Source: Proteiniborus sp. MB09-C3 (GTDB lineage Bacteria > Bacillota > Clostridia > Tissierellales > Proteiniboraceae). Taken from it: a stretch of 64,000 nt of DNA. Positions 1 to 9,116 of this stretch are shown here, piece by piece. Where the stretch lies: contig NZ_CP127161.1 in NCBI RefSeq assembly GCF_030263895.1, positions 1,116,001 to 1,180,000 of the forward strand. The letters run 5' to 3'. Position 1 is the stretch's first letter. Each line of letters begins with the position of its first letter. Both the position numbers and the translations under genes were made by a program. Below the pieces are notes generated by a model. It saw only the letters and a list, made by a program, of their open reading frames with translations. It was not told the DNA's origin and did no database searches.

Positions 1-183
1 TCTTTTTCTTATGAGATTATACTAAAAGCATACCGAGAGGCCATAGAAGGTAAAGTCACTGCTACTGACGATAGTATGCTAGTTGAAAAATTGGGGTATA
101 AGGTAAAGGTCATAGAGGGCTCATATTCTAATATAAAAATCACTACACCAGAAGACTTAAAGCTAGCTGAGTTGTTACTATAA
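1..183 (+). CDS. ispD: IspD C-terminus (partial, cut by window edge)
   Basis: The first 60 codons of the window are open and end at TAA 181-183. The peptide carries the end of 2-C-methyl-D-erythritol 4-phosphate cytidylyltransferase: a TDDS motif, LVEKLGYKVKVIEGS and then NIKITTPEDLKLAE, the usual last block of IspD. The enzyme makes CDP-ME from MEP and CTP in the non-mevalonate isoprenoid pathway. ispF lies two genes downstream, supporting the call. The N-terminal nucleotide-binding half lies outside the window. Confidence 0.88.
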   Translation, partial: SFSYEIILKAYREAIEGKVTATDDSMLVEKLGYKVKVIEGSYSNIKITTPEDLKLAELLL

Positions 184-254
184 TAGCTATAGAGAATGAT
201 TTACTTGTAGTTTCATTATGCAAAAACTAAACGGGAGAAGGGGAGATGACACTT

Positions 255-650
255 ATGGAAAGAACGTTTGTAATTATTAAGCCAGATGGTGTTGAAAGAG
301 GATTGATTGGAGAGGTTATTAGTAGATATGAAAGAAAGGGCTTAAAAGTCATAGAATGTAAAATGCTGCGTGCTGATAGGGCTACATTGGAAAGACACTA
401 CATAGAGCATAAAGAAAAGCCATTTTATGAAGAATTAATCTCTTATATGCTGCAGGGAAATATTTTAGCAATGATAGTGGAAGGTAATAATGCTATAAAA
501 CTAGTTAGAAATATAAATGGGAAAACTAATCCTGTAGAAGCAGAACCAGGAACCATAAGAGGAGATTATGCAAATACAATGACTGAAAACATTGTTCATG
601 CTTCAGATTCTACAGAATCAGCTGAGAGGGAGATTTCCATATGGTTTTAA
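255..650 (+). CDS. ndk: Nucleoside diphosphate kinase
   Basis: Transfers the gamma phosphate of ATP to NDPs through a phosphohistidine. The 131-residue product opens with MERTFVIIKPDG, has the phosphate-binding block KTNPVEAEPGTIRGDY (about 90-105) and the catalytic His115 in NIVHASDS. I start at ATG 255, not 246, because the AGGGGAG site at 239-245 abuts 246 but is 9 bases from 255. It ends at SAEREISIWF, so it lacks the last ~15 residues present in longer family members; short forms like this occur in clostridia, so I read it as intact. It sits between ispD and ispF, likely co-transcribed. Confidence 0.93.
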   Translation: MERTFVIIKPDGVERGLIGEVISRYERKGLKVIECKMLRADRATLERHYIEHKEKPFYEELISYMLQGNILAMIVEGNNAIKLVRNINGKTNPVEAEPGTIRGDYANTMTENIVHASDSTESAEREISIWF

Positions 651-670
651 TCTATAAGGAGTGAAATATA

Positions 671-1144
671 GTGAGAATAGGTATAGGATATGATGTACAC
701 AAAATGGCTGAGGGAAGAAAGCTAATAATTGGCGGAGTAGAGATACCACACGAAAAGGGCCTGCTAGGTCATTCCGATGCTGATGTTTTAGTACATGCAA
801 TAATGGATAGTATTTTAGGTGCATTAGCATCAGGAGATATAGGAAAGCATTTCCCAGATACAGATGAAGCTTATAAAGATATAAATAGTATGAAACTACT
901 TGAAAAAACATATGATTTAATGTTAGAATCTGGGTATGTGGTCGGCAATATTGATTGTGTAGTTGCTGCTCAGAGACCTAAGCTAGCCCCTTATATAAAT
1001 ATTATGAGAGAGAAGATTGCCAGAGTGCTTAACACCTCTATAAATAATATAAATGTAAAGGCCACCACAACTGAAAAATTAGGCTTTGAAGGGCGAGAAG
1101 AAGGAATATCATCGCAAGTAGTATGTCTACTAGTAAAAAACTAA
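671..1144 (+). CDS. ispF: 2-C-methyl-D-erythritol 2,4-cyclodiphosphate synthase
   Basis: Converts CDP-ME 2-phosphate to MEcPP in the MEP isoprenoid pathway. The 157-residue length is standard. Metal ligands are visible as Asp8, His10 (YDVH) and His42, with HSDAD at 34-38; the C-terminal [14 protein letters not shown] block is the conserved CDP-binding end. Start is GTG 671 behind AAGGAG at 657-662. The gene follows ndk by 20 bases and shares the pathway with the upstream ispD. Confidence 0.96.
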   Translation: MRIGIGYDVHKMAEGRKLIIGGVEIPHEKGLLGHSDADVLVHAIMDSILGALASGDIGKHFPDTDEAYKDINSMKLLEKTYDLMLESGYVVGNIDCVVAAQRPKLAPYINIMREKIARVLNTSINNINVKATTTEKLGFEGREEGISSQVVCLLVKN

Positions 1145-1177
1145 AAAATAGAGGAAATTAGGATTGGGGGGAAAAAA

Positions 1178-1909
1178 TTGATACAAGTTAAAAATTTAAC
1201 TAAGAAATACAAAGAGGTAGAGGCAGTTAAAGGAGTATCTTTTACAGTTGAGGAAGGAACTGTTTTTGGGTTACTTGGTGAAAATGGAGCTGGCAAAACT
1301 ACTACATTAAGAATGCTAGCCACTATGATTAAGCCAACATCAGGTACAGCATTAATTAATGAACTTGATTTAGTAGATGAACCTGATAATGTAAGAGGCA
1401 GAATAGGAATATTATTTGGCGGAGATACTGGTCTTTATGACAGACTAACTGCTAGAGAAAATATCGAATATTTTGGACTTCTCAATGGAATGAGCAAATC
1501 AGATATATCCAAAAGAGTTGATGAGTTATCTAAAAAGCTAGACATGGAGGAGTATATAGATAGGAGAGTAGGTAAATTTTCAAAGGGTATGAAACAGAAG
1601 GTATCTATAGCGAGAAGTATAGTTCATGACCCAAATATAATGCTGCTTGACGAGCCTACGACTGGTCTAGATGTAACATCGGTGAGGATAGTGCATGAAT
1701 TCATATTGGATCAGAAAAATGAGGGAAAAACCATTATTTTTTCTAGTCATTCAATGAGTGAAGTAGAAAAATTATGTGATGTAGTAGGAATAATAAATAA
1801 AGGAAAACTAATCGAAATATCTACTTTAGATGGTTTAAAAAATAAATTTAATAATAATAACCTAGAAGATATATTTGTTGAATTGGTAGGTGAGAAAAGT
1901 GAATATTAA
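1178..1909 (+). CDS. natA: ABC transporter ATP-binding protein, NatA-like
   Basis: ATPase subunit of an ABC-2 type exporter. Walker A is GENGAGKTT (34-42), the signature is KFSKGMKQKVSIARS (133-147), Walker B is IMLLDEP (154-160) and an SSHSM H-loop follows. The block GRIGILFGGDTGLYDRLTAR is very like NatA of the Bacillus Na+ exporter. Start is TTG 1178 behind a GGGGGG site at 1166-1171. It overlaps the permease gene. Substrate (Na+ or other) is inferred from family resemblance only. Confidence 0.9.
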   Translation: MIQVKNLTKKYKEVEAVKGVSFTVEEGTVFGLLGENGAGKTTTLRMLATMIKPTSGTALINELDLVDEPDNVRGRIGILFGGDTGLYDRLTARENIEYFGLLNGMSKSDISKRVDELSKKLDMEEYIDRRVGKFSKGMKQKVSIARSIVHDPNIMLLDEPTTGLDVTSVRIVHEFILDQKNEGKTIIFSSHSMSEVEKLCDVVGIINKGKLIEISTLDGLKNKFNNNNLEDIFVELVGEKSEY

Positions 1910-3074
1910 GTATGCTATGATTGTATTAAAAAAAGAGCTTAAGGATACCTTTAGGGACAAGAAGACAATATTTTCAAGTATTATTATACCAATATTAATC
2001 TTTCCTATTATGGCATTCGCTTTAGGCTTTGGAACGTCTGAAATAATAAATGATGAGCAGAAACCCGTAGACATAGCATTAATAAGCAATGGAGAGACAA
2101 AACTAGAAACGTATTTCAAGGAGTCAGGTCAGATAAACATAGTAGACATTGATGATCCTGATAAAGCCTTAGAAGATTTGACTGTGAAAGCCATAGTTAA
2201 AATTGAGGAAGGCTTTGATGCTAAAATTGAAAGCGGAACTATGGGAAATGTGGAGGTTATCTATGATCAATCAAGTCAAAAGTCGGATATGGCCACTTCA
2301 AGACTTAATCGTATTATAGAAAGCTACTCTCAGGCTATTACAAATGAAAGGCTAAAGGCTATTGGTGTAGATTTAGATGCTTTAAAGGCAGTAGCTATAA
2401 ATACTACCTCTGTTTCTAAAGATGGTGGAATGGGACTAATGATATTTTCTATGGTTTTCCCTATGCTAATAACAATATATTCTGCAATAAGTGGTTTGGC
2501 AACTGCTACAGATTTAGGAGCAGGAGAAAAGGAAAGACAAACCCTTGAGCCCTTGCTAACTACTAAAGCAAGCAGGCTATCTATACTTGGTGGAAAATTC
2601 TTTGCAGTATTCATATCAGGAGTAATTGGAACTGCTGCATCCTTATTAGGCTTCTTTATAGCTTCAAAAATGAATCCAGATTTCTTGGGAACTGGTGTAG
2701 CATTACCTCTAACTCCTATACTAGTAATAGGATTATTCTGTGCAGGACTTAACTTAGTATTCAGTGGACTAGAGCTTACAATAAGCTTCTATGCAAGGAA
2801 TTTTAAAGAAGCACAGACATATTTAGCACCATTATCGGTAATACTATTGATACCTGCTTATATGACAATGTATTTAGATGGAAAGGCAATACCAGAAGTA
2901 TATTTCCATATTCCAATAATAAATACAATAGCAATTATTAAAGAGGCTTTAGTTCAAATAATAGACCCTGTTCATATACTAATAGTATTAGTATGGACTT
3001 TAGTATATATATTTGGTTCATTATTCTTGACAGTAAGCATGTTCAAAAAAGAATCAGTGATATTCAGAGCGTAG
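1899..3074 (+). CDS. natB: ABC-2 type permease, NatB-like
   Basis: Membrane partner of the preceding ATPase. The N-terminus KKELKDTFRDKKTIF followed by a hydrophobic helix is the typical NatB start. A large extracytoplasmic domain (roughly residues 45-165) follows, then about five hydrophobic segments toward the C-terminus. The block GAGEKERQTLEPLLTTKA is the conserved cytoplasmic coupling region of this family. I prefer GTG 1899 (GGTGAG at 1888-1893) over GTG 1890; either way the gene overlaps natA, so translation is probably coupled. No terminator is obvious after it. Confidence 0.85.
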   Translation: MNIKYAMIVLKKELKDTFRDKKTIFSSIIIPILIFPIMAFALGFGTSEIINDEQKPVDIALISNGETKLETYFKESGQINIVDIDDPDKALEDLTVKAIVKIEEGFDAKIESGTMGNVEVIYDQSSQKSDMATSRLNRIIESYSQAITNERLKAIGVDLDALKAVAINTTSVSKDGGMGLMIFSMVFPMLITIYSAISGLATATDLGAGEKERQTLEPLLTTKASRLSILGGKFFAVFISGVIGTAASLLGFFIASKMNPDFLGTGVALPLTPILVIGLFCAGLNLVFSGLELTISFYARNFKEAQTYLAPLSVILLIPAYMTMYLDGKAIPEVYFHIPIINTIAIIKEALVQIIDPVHILIVLVWTLVYIFGSLFLTVSMFKKESVIFRA

Positions 3075-3101
3075 GTGGTAAGGGAAGACAGACAAGAAAA
3101 C

Positions 3102-3198
3102 TGTCAACCTAAGACGAGTAGGATAAACTGACACGCACTTTGTCATACTGAGACGGGCAGGATGAGTTTTACTAACGAAGGATCTACTAATAAAGGAT
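3102..3198. repeat. Degenerate clostridial dispersed repeat (TGTCATCCTGAG-like)
   Basis: Two imperfect copies of the motif CTGTCAACCTAAGACGAGT / TTGTCATACTGAGACGGGC are followed by AACGAAGGATC at about 3174-3184. This resembles the common TGTCATCCTGAG...GAAGGATC short repeat of many Firmicute genomes. No coding potential is seen between natB and the proS leader. Confidence 0.4.
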
Positions 3199-3212
3199 TT
3201 CAATAAAAATAA

Positions 3213-3241
3213 TTGACAAACCAATTATTTTTTAGTAATAT
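3213..3241 (+). promoter_or_regulatory. Sigma-A promoter for the proS T-box leader
   Basis: TTGACA (3213-3218), a 17-base spacer, then TAATAT (3236-3241). Transcription would start near 3248 and run through the T-box leader into proS. Confidence 0.75.
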
Positions 3242-3259
3242 AAGCTTTAATCATTATAA

Positions 3260-3507
3260 GTAAATATTAAAAGCACAGAAGGGAAATAGTAGATATTTAA
3301 GGTCTACAGAGAAGAAATCCTAGGCTGAAAGATTTCTAACCCAATGAATATTGAACCCATCCCAGAGCTTCTAGACAGAATATAGTAAGTCTAGACGGTC
3401 TTTACCGTTATTTATTTCGAGTGGACTATTATTTTAATTTAAATAGTCTATTAGGGTGGTACCACGGATTATAACCTTCGTCCCTTTCTGGGATGAAGGT
3501 TTTTTTT
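3260..3507 (+). promoter_or_regulatory. T-box riboswitch, proline specific, upstream of proS
   Basis: The T-box core AGGGTGGTACCACGG is at 3453-3467. It is followed by a terminator hairpin whose 11-bp arms (3474-3484 and 3490-3500) enclose a short loop, then T8. In Stem I the context GAA-CCC-A places a proline codon CCC (3356-3358) at the specifier position, matching the downstream gene. Uncharged tRNA-Pro would pair with the specifier and T-box and favour antitermination of proS. The full Stem I fold is inferred, not computed. Confidence 0.93.
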
Positions 3508-3766
3508 ATGACCTAACCCGATTGTTTCGGATGCTTTTCCGAAAGAATCGCTGGTAGGTCAAATGCAACGAGAACCAAATTTGCACGACCGAAGGGAGTA
3601 AGCAAATTTGAGTTGCGAGACTGCTTATGACCTAACCCGATTGTTTCGGATGCTTTTCCGAAAGAATCGCTGGTAGGTCAAACGCAATGAGAACCAAATT
3701 TGTACGACCGAATGGGAGTAAGCAAATTTGTGTTTCGAAACTGCGGAAAATGACCTAACCCGATTT
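3508..3766 (+). repeat. Tandem two-hairpin repeats, site A (2 full units + partial)
   Basis: Unit 1 is 3508-3626 and unit 2 is 3627-3749; a third copy of the first 17 bases starts at 3750. Each unit begins ATGACCTAACCCGATT directly after the T-tract of the T-box terminator. Hairpin 1 pairs GACCTA..CGATT.TTTCGG with CCGAAA.AATCG..TAGGTC; hairpin 2 pairs CAAATTTGC with GCAAATTTG. Same family as the repeats at 8779 and 27917. It lies in the proS 5' untranslated region. Confidence 0.85.
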
Positions 3767-3809
3767 ACTCACTGGGCACCAGATTTATTTTAAATGGAGA
3801 GTGATATAT

Positions 3810-5534
3810 ATGAAAATGTCAAAGCTTTATATGCCAACATTAAGAGAAGTACCTTCAGAGGCAGAGCTTCCAAGTCATCAGCTTTTATTGAGAGCAGGAA
3901 TGATTAGGAAACTAGTATCAGGAGTATATTCTTATTTACCTCTTGGAATTAGAGTACTAAAAAAGGTTGAAAAAATCGTTAGAGAAGAAATGGATGCAAT
4001 AGACTCTCAAGAAGTCCTTATGTCTGCAATACAACCTGCTGAGCTTTGGAAGGAGTCAGGCAGATGGGATGATTTTGGTCCTGAGATGTTTAGGCTATAT
4101 GATAGAAATCAAAGAGAGTTTTGTCTAGGACCTACACATGAAGAAATATTCACAGACCTTATTAGACATGAGGTAAAATCCTATAAGCAGCTTCCACTTA
4201 GTCTTTACCAAATACAAACCAAGTATAGAGATGAAAAAAGACCTAGATTTGGTCTTATGAGAGCAAGGGAATTTATAATGAAGGATGCTTATACCTTTGA
4301 TATTGATGAAGAGGGCATGAGGAAATCTTATGAGGATATGTGGAAAGCTTATGAAAAAATATTCACAAGATGTGGATTAAATTTTAAAGTTGTTGAAGGT
4401 GATTCAGGAGCCATGGGAGGAAGTGACTCTCATGAATTTATGGCAATGTCAGAGTATGGAGAAAGTGCTATAGCTTATTGTGATAGCTGCGATTATGCTG
4501 CCACAGATGAAAAAGCAAACTGTCTATATGAAGTGGAAGGTGCTTCTTCAGAAAAACTCCAGCTCGAGAAAGCTCATACACCAAATGCTAAAACTATAGA
4601 GGAAGTATCGAAGTTCTTTAATACATCTGCTGAAAGCTTTGTAAAGACTTTGTTATACATGGCTAAAGACAAAGTAGTAGCGGTATTGATACCAGGAAAC
4701 AGAGAATTAAATGAAATAAAACTAGTTAAAGTATTAGAAATACCAGAGCATGAGCTAATAATGGCAGATGCAGAAACTGTAAAGGCAGTCACAGGAGCAG
4801 AGGTAGGATTTGCTGGTCCAATTAATTTAAAGAAAGATATTAGAGTTATAGTTGATTCTAGAGTTACAAAGATGAGCAATTTTATAGTAGGAGCTAACGA
4901 AACCGACTATCATATTAAGAATGTAAACTACGGCAGAGACTTTGAAGGAGAAGTAGTAGAGGATCTTTTACTAGTTCAAGAGGGGGATAAATGTCCGAAG
5001 TGTGGTGCACCACTTAAAACTGATAGAGGAATAGAGGTAGGCAATATATTTCAGCTAGGACTAAAATATAGTAGTGCACTAAATGCAACATTCTTAGATG
5101 AAAATGGCAAGGAGAAAAAAATATACATGGGTTCCCATGGCGTAGGAGTATCTAGAACAGCTGCTGCTGTAATAGAACAATGCCATGATGAAAATGGAAT
5201 CATATGGCCACTAGCATTAGCTCCATATCATGCTATCATTACAGTAGTAAATGTAAAAAGCGAAGAGCAAACTGCTTTAGGAGAAAGCCTATATAGCCAG
5301 CTTTCAAAGTTAGGATTAGAAGTATTAATCGACGATAGAAACGAAAGAGCAGGAGTTAAGTTCAAGGATGCAGATTTAATTGGTATACCAATAAGAATTA
5401 CAGTTGGGAAAAGGGCAAATGAGGAGATAGTAGAGTTTTCTTTAAGAAGAGATGGAGAAAAGACTGAAATAAATGTAAATGAAATAATGGATAAGATAAA
5501 AGCAGAATTTAGTTACCAAGGATTAGAGCTTTAA
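3810..5534 (+). CDS. proS: Prolyl-tRNA synthetase
   Basis: Charges tRNA-Pro. The 574-residue length and an inserted editing-type domain in the middle (about 225-400, containing [18 protein letters not shown]) mark the bacterial-type class II enzyme. Class II motif 2 is seen as [21 protein letters not shown] and motif 3 in [17 protein letters not shown]; the anticodon-binding domain is C-terminal. Start ATG 3810 is chosen because GGAGAG at 3796-3801 is well spaced; an in-frame GTG at 3801 overlaps that site. It is controlled by the proline T-box at 3260-3507. Confidence 0.96.
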   Translation: MKMSKLYMPTLREVPSEAELPSHQLLLRAGMIRKLVSGVYSYLPLGIRVLKKVEKIVREEMDAIDSQEVLMSAIQPAELWKESGRWDDFGPEMFRLYDRNQREFCLGPTHEEIFTDLIRHEVKSYKQLPLSLYQIQTKYRDEKRPRFGLMRAREFIMKDAYTFDIDEEGMRKSYEDMWKAYEKIFTRCGLNFKVVEGDSGAMGGSDSHEFMAMSEYGESAIAYCDSCDYAATDEKANCLYEVEGASSEKLQLEKAHTPNAKTIEEVSKFFNTSAESFVKTLLYMAKDKVVAVLIPGNRELNEIKLVKVLEIPEHELIMADAETVKAVTGAEVGFAGPINLKKDIRVIVDSRVTKMSNFIVGANETDYHIKNVNYGRDFEGEVVEDLLLVQEGDKCPKCGAPLKTDRGIEVGNIFQLGLKYSSALNATFLDENGKEKKIYMGSHGVGVSRTAAAVIEQCHDENGIIWPLALAPYHAIITVVNVKSEEQTALGESLYSQLSKLGLEVLIDDRNERAGVKFKDADLIGIPIRITVGKRANEEIVEFSLRRDGEKTEINVNEIMDKIKAEFSYQGLEL

Positions 5535-5542
5535 AAAAGAAG

Positions 5543-5568
5543 GCTACCGTTAATGGCGGTAGCTTTTG
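5543..5568 (+). terminator. Intrinsic terminator after proS
   Basis: GCTACCG (5543-5549) pairs with CGGTAGC (5557-5563), followed by TTTT. It separates proS from the ROK kinase. Confidence 0.75.
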
Positions 5569-5667
5569 CTATTTTTAATAATAGTCATCTATAAATAAAC
5601 CTATTCCTATGGTAAAATAATCCTAGGGTGATTAGTCGTGTAAAAATCATATAAGGGGGATAAGTAT

Positions 5668-6615
5668 ATGTATATTGGAGTAGATATAGGTGGAACAAAT
5701 GTTACTGCTGGATTAGTTTCTATTGACGGTGAGATATTATTTCAGAACAGCTGTCCTACTTTACCTTCTAGGGGATGGGATATGGTTATACAGGATATTA
5801 TTAATCTAATCAGAGAAATTATTAACCAAGCTTCGAATAACAAAAATGTATTGGGAATAGGTATTGGGGTACCGGGAGTAGCCGATCCCAATACAGGAAA
5901 TGTTGTTCATTGCGTTAATCTGGGATGGGAAAATGTGCCGCTGGGGAAGACCTTAGAAAAGGAATTCAATAAGCCTGTTTACATAGACAACGATGCTTCA
6001 GTAGCTGCACTGGCTGAGTTTGAAAATGGAGCGCTTAAGGGTACTCAAAACTCTATTCTCATCACTCTTGGTACTGGAATAGGTGGAGGATTTATAATCA
6101 ACGGAAGGCTTTATAGCGGAACAAGCAATATTGGATCAGAAATAGGTCATACAGTAATCGGTGAAAACTTTTATGATTGTAACTGCGGGAAAAATGGTTG
6201 CTTTGAGACCTTTTCCTCTGCTACTGCATTGATAAGGTATACAAAAAAACTAATGGAAGAAGCGAGAGAAAATACTGTCATAGGAAATTATATTGATAAT
6301 GATTTGGATAAACTCAATGCCAAAGTAATATTTGATTGTGCTAAAGCAGGTGATAAACTGGCCTTAAGCTCAGTCAATAGATTGGTGGACTATCTAATAA
6401 TTGGTATCACTAATTTAATAAATCTTCTTGATCCAGAAATAATTGCTATAGGCGGCGGAATATCAAAGGCTGGAGATTATTTGCTAGAGCTAATTAGCCA
6501 TAGAATACATGAAAAGATATTATTTAAGGATATGCCTTATAGCAAAATTGCCATAGCCAAGCACGGCAACGATGCAGGTATAATTGGTTCAGCAATGTTA
6601 TGTAAACACAGCTAA
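5668..6615 (+). CDS. ROK family sugar kinase (glucokinase-like)
   Basis: A 315-residue ROK protein. The N-terminal phosphate loop is DIGGTNVTAG, an acidic active-site block is IDNDASVAALAE, then LGTGIGGG. The ROK zinc-type signature is CNCGKNGCFE near residue 170. These are hallmarks of glucokinase-type ROK enzymes rather than ROK repressors, since no N-terminal helix-turn-helix is present. The sugar substrate cannot be fixed from sequence. Start ATG 5668 follows AAGGGGG. It stands alone between a terminator and a gene-poor stretch. Confidence 0.88.
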   Translation: MYIGVDIGGTNVTAGLVSIDGEILFQNSCPTLPSRGWDMVIQDIINLIREIINQASNNKNVLGIGIGVPGVADPNTGNVVHCVNLGWENVPLGKTLEKEFNKPVYIDNDASVAALAEFENGALKGTQNSILITLGTGIGGGFIINGRLYSGTSNIGSEIGHTVIGENFYDCNCGKNGCFETFSSATALIRYTKKLMEEARENTVIGNYIDNDLDKLNAKVIFDCAKAGDKLALSSVNRLVDYLIIGITNLINLLDPEIIAIGGGISKAGDYLLELISHRIHEKILFKDMPYSKIAIAKHGNDAGIIGSAMLCKHS

Positions 6616-6751
6616 AATTTTTTAATTGATATTAATAAATGTATTTTGTTTAACTTTTCAGTCACTTTTTCACTATCTATAGAATTTTTAGAATATACAT
6701 CCTCCATTTTGTAAAACCTAGCATTATCTATATGTTATTAGGAGGAGAAAA

Positions 6752-6871
6752 ATGGAGAGAAATAGAAGAAGAACAGATTATAAAGGCAGATTTACATTCT
6801 TATCATTAGGGTGGTGGATATTACATATCGCTTTATTGCTGCTGGTTTTTTACCTTATTAGAAGATTTTAA
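6752..6871 (+). CDS. Small basic single-pass membrane protein, 39 aa
   Basis: A short ORF with a strong AGGAGGAG site at 6740-6747. The product begins MERNRRRTDYKGRF (six positive residues) and then has one hydrophobic helix (about 16-36, rich in L, I, W, V) ending RRF. That is the look of a small inner-membrane protein with a positively charged cytoplasmic N-terminus. I do not recognise the family. It lies between the ROK kinase and the gltX promoter. Confidence 0.6.
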   Translation: MERNRRRTDYKGRFTFLSLGWWILHIALLLLVFYLIRRF

Positions 6872-6885
6872 GGCAGGATTATTTC

Positions 6886-6914
6886 TTGATACTGCAAGGT
6901 TAGTATTATATAAT
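6886..6914 (+). promoter_or_regulatory. Sigma-A promoter for gltX
   Basis: TTGATA (6886-6891), 17-base spacer, TATAAT (6909-6914). The gltX ribosome-binding site AGGAGG lies about 30 bases downstream. Confidence 0.75.
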
Positions 6915-6954
6915 ATACAGATATGAAGAGGAAAATTTTTTAGGAGGTTTTAAG

Positions 6955-8436
6955 ATGTCTGAGGTGAGAGTCAGATTTGCACCTAGTCCTACAGGGTATT
7001 TACATATTGGTAGTCTAAGAACAGCTCTTTATGATTATCTGTATGCAAAAAATAAAGGTGGGAAATATATACTTAGAATTGAGGATACAGATCAGTCAAG
7101 ATATGTAGATGATTCTATAGAGAAGATGATTAAGTCTTTAACATGGTCTGGAGTAATTCATGATGAGGGAGTTTTTATTGAAGATGGCAAATTAGTTCAA
7201 AAAGGTGAATATGGGCCATATATTCAATCAGAGAGACTTGATATATACAAAAAATATATAGAGGAATTATTGGAAAAAGGACATGCTTATTATTGCTTTT
7301 GTAACAAGGAAAGACTTGAGAAAATTAGAGAAGAGCAAAAAGAAAAAGGATTAATGCTTGGATATGATGGGCATTGTAGAGATATAAGCATTGAGGAAGC
7401 GAAAAAAAGAATTGAAGCAGGAGAAGAATATGTAATCCGACTTAAGCTTCCTAAAAATAGGGATATAGTATTTAATGATATCATAAGAGGTAAGATTACA
7501 ATAAATACAAAAGATTTAGATGATCAGGTTCTTATTAAATCTGATGGATTTCCTACTTACCATTTTGCTGTGGTAGTAGATGATTATCTCATGAAGATAA
7601 CTCATATAGTAAGAGGGGAAGAATGGTTGCCATCAGCGCCAAAGCATGCATATTTATTTGAAGCATTTGGATGGAAAGCACCAGAATTTGTCCACTTGCC
7701 AACAGTGCTAAACAAAGAAAAGAAAAAGCTTAGTAAAAGACATGGAGATGTTTCAGTAGAAGATTTTAGAGCTAAAGGGTATTTGCCAGAAGGACTCGTC
7801 AATTACCTTGCATTAGTAGGATGGAGTCCAGAGAGCAATCAAGAATTCTTTACAATGGATGAACTAATTGAACAATTTTCATTTGATAGAGTCTCAAATA
7901 CTGGCGGAGTTTTTGATAAAGATAAGCTTGATTGGATAAATGGACATTATATAAGAAATGCAAATGTAGATGAAATTACAAAATTAGCTATACCACATCT
8001 TTTAAGTGCAGGTTATATTTCTGAAGAGGATGTAAACAATAGATATGATTGGATAAAGCTTTTAGTTTCAACTCTTCAAGAAAGAATATCATATGTGGCA
8101 GAGATAGTAGAAAAGGCGCAGTTTTATTTTGATAATGAAGTAAAGCCAGAAAATGAGGAAGTAAGTGAGACACTAAAAGGAGAGCAAGTACCTTCCTTAC
8201 TTGAAGCATTTAAAGCAGAACTTTCACAAATAGATGAGGTAGACGAAGAATTCTCTACTACAGTAATGAAAAAAATACAGAAAAGCACAGGAGTAAAGGG
8301 TAAAAACTTATTTATGCCAATAAGGTCTACATTAACTGGACAGCTTCATGGCCCAGATTTAGATAAAATTATTCTGATTTTAGGGAAACAAAATATACTT
8401 AGACGCATAGAATATGTAGAAAAACATATCAAATAA
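6955..8436 (+). CDS. gltX: Glutamyl-tRNA synthetase
   Basis: Class I synthetase charging tRNA-Glu (and possibly tRNA-Gln for amidotransfer, as is usual in Firmicutes; not shown here). 493 residues. The HIGH-type motif is [18 protein letters not shown] (8-25), the KMSKS-type motif is KKLSKRHGD near residue 262, and the C-terminal anticodon-binding helical domain is full length. Start ATG 6955 follows AGGAGG. No leader regulator is seen upstream, unlike proS and cysES. Confidence 0.96.
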   Translation: MSEVRVRFAPSPTGYLHIGSLRTALYDYLYAKNKGGKYILRIEDTDQSRYVDDSIEKMIKSLTWSGVIHDEGVFIEDGKLVQKGEYGPYIQSERLDIYKKYIEELLEKGHAYYCFCNKERLEKIREEQKEKGLMLGYDGHCRDISIEEAKKRIEAGEEYVIRLKLPKNRDIVFNDIIRGKITINTKDLDDQVLIKSDGFPTYHFAVVVDDYLMKITHIVRGEEWLPSAPKHAYLFEAFGWKAPEFVHLPTVLNKEKKKLSKRHGDVSVEDFRAKGYLPEGLVNYLALVGWSPESNQEFFTMDELIEQFSFDRVSNTGGVFDKDKLDWINGHYIRNANVDEITKLAIPHLLSAGYISEEDVNNRYDWIKLLVSTLQERISYVAEIVEKAQFYFDNEVKPENEEVSETLKGEQVPSLLEAFKAELSQIDEVDEEFSTTVMKKIQKSTGVKGKNLFMPIRSTLTGQLHGPDLDKIILILGKQNILRRIEYVEKHIK

Positions 8437-8559
8437 TTTTTGCTGACTTTATCATGTAAAATAGCTAAATAGGTATTGAAAAATATATTGACATCTAGTA
8501 ATATATATAACAACATTATTATATTTAATTAATGTTAAAGGTTATGATAAGGTAAAGTA

Positions 8560-8778
8560 AATCTAATACACTTACAGAGAGAGGTTTTTATAAGCTGAGA
8601 GAAGCCTTATGTCAATATTAGATTGAAGTGCACCTTTGAACCGTTGCCTGAAGTCATAAGTAGGGTTAACCGGTAGCACCGTTATAGCTTTTACGAGGTG
8701 GGGCATATATGCCCAATTAGAGTGGACCCGCGGAATAAAACCGTCTCTTTACGAATAGTATTGAGGCGGTTATTTTTT
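8560..8778 (+). promoter_or_regulatory. T-box riboswitch, cysteine specific, upstream of cysE-cysS
   Basis: The T-box core is a variant, AGAGTGGACCCGCGG (8719-8733). It is followed by a terminator: AACCGTCTC (about 8739-8747) pairs with GAGGCGGTT (8763-8771) before a T-tract. The specifier context GAAG-TGC-A gives the cysteine codon TGC at 8629-8631. This matches control of cysteine synthesis and cysteinyl-tRNA synthetase. The exact 5' end is uncertain; a TTGACA at 8488-8493 lacks a convincing -10 at the right distance. Confidence 0.9.
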
Positions 8779-9069
8779 ATGACCTAACCCAATTGTTTCG
8801 GATGCTTTTCCGAAAGAATTGATGGTAGGTCAAACGCACCAAGCACCAAATTTATGTGAGCGATAGCGAGCGAATAAATTTGTGTTGCTTGACTGCGAAA
8901 TGCCTAACCCAATTGTTTCGAATGCTTTTCCGAAAGAATTGATGGTAGGTCAAATGCAACGAGCACCAACCTTATTGTAGGTTTATGATAGGAGTGTCCG
9001 TTAGGACCAAATTTATGTAAGCGATAGCGAGCGAATAAATTTGTGTTGCTTGACTGCCTATGACCTAAT
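8779..9069 (+). repeat. Tandem two-hairpin repeats, site B (2 units + partial)
   Basis: Unit 1 is 8779-8899; unit 2 is about 8900-9059 and carries a ~37-base internal insertion near 8970-9005; a partial ATGACCTAATG starts at 9060. As at site A, the first unit begins directly after a T-box terminator T-tract. Stem 1 has AATT..AATT where site A has GATT..AATC, and stem 2 has CAAATTTAT..ATAAATTTG where site A has CAAATTTGC..GCAAATTTG, so pairing is kept. Confidence 0.83.
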
Positions 9070-9116
9070 GTAAAAATATAAATTAGATTAAGTAATAGAA
9101 AGGAAAGAGGGAATTT

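Noticed and set aside
3508-3766. CRISPR array for the ~120-bp tandem repeats
   Set aside because: Units are long, directly adjacent with no unique spacers, and no cas genes are present.
8488-8520. Promoter for the cysteine T-box from TTGACA at 8488
   Set aside because: No acceptable -10 element at 16-18 bases; left out of the feature list as a separate promoter.
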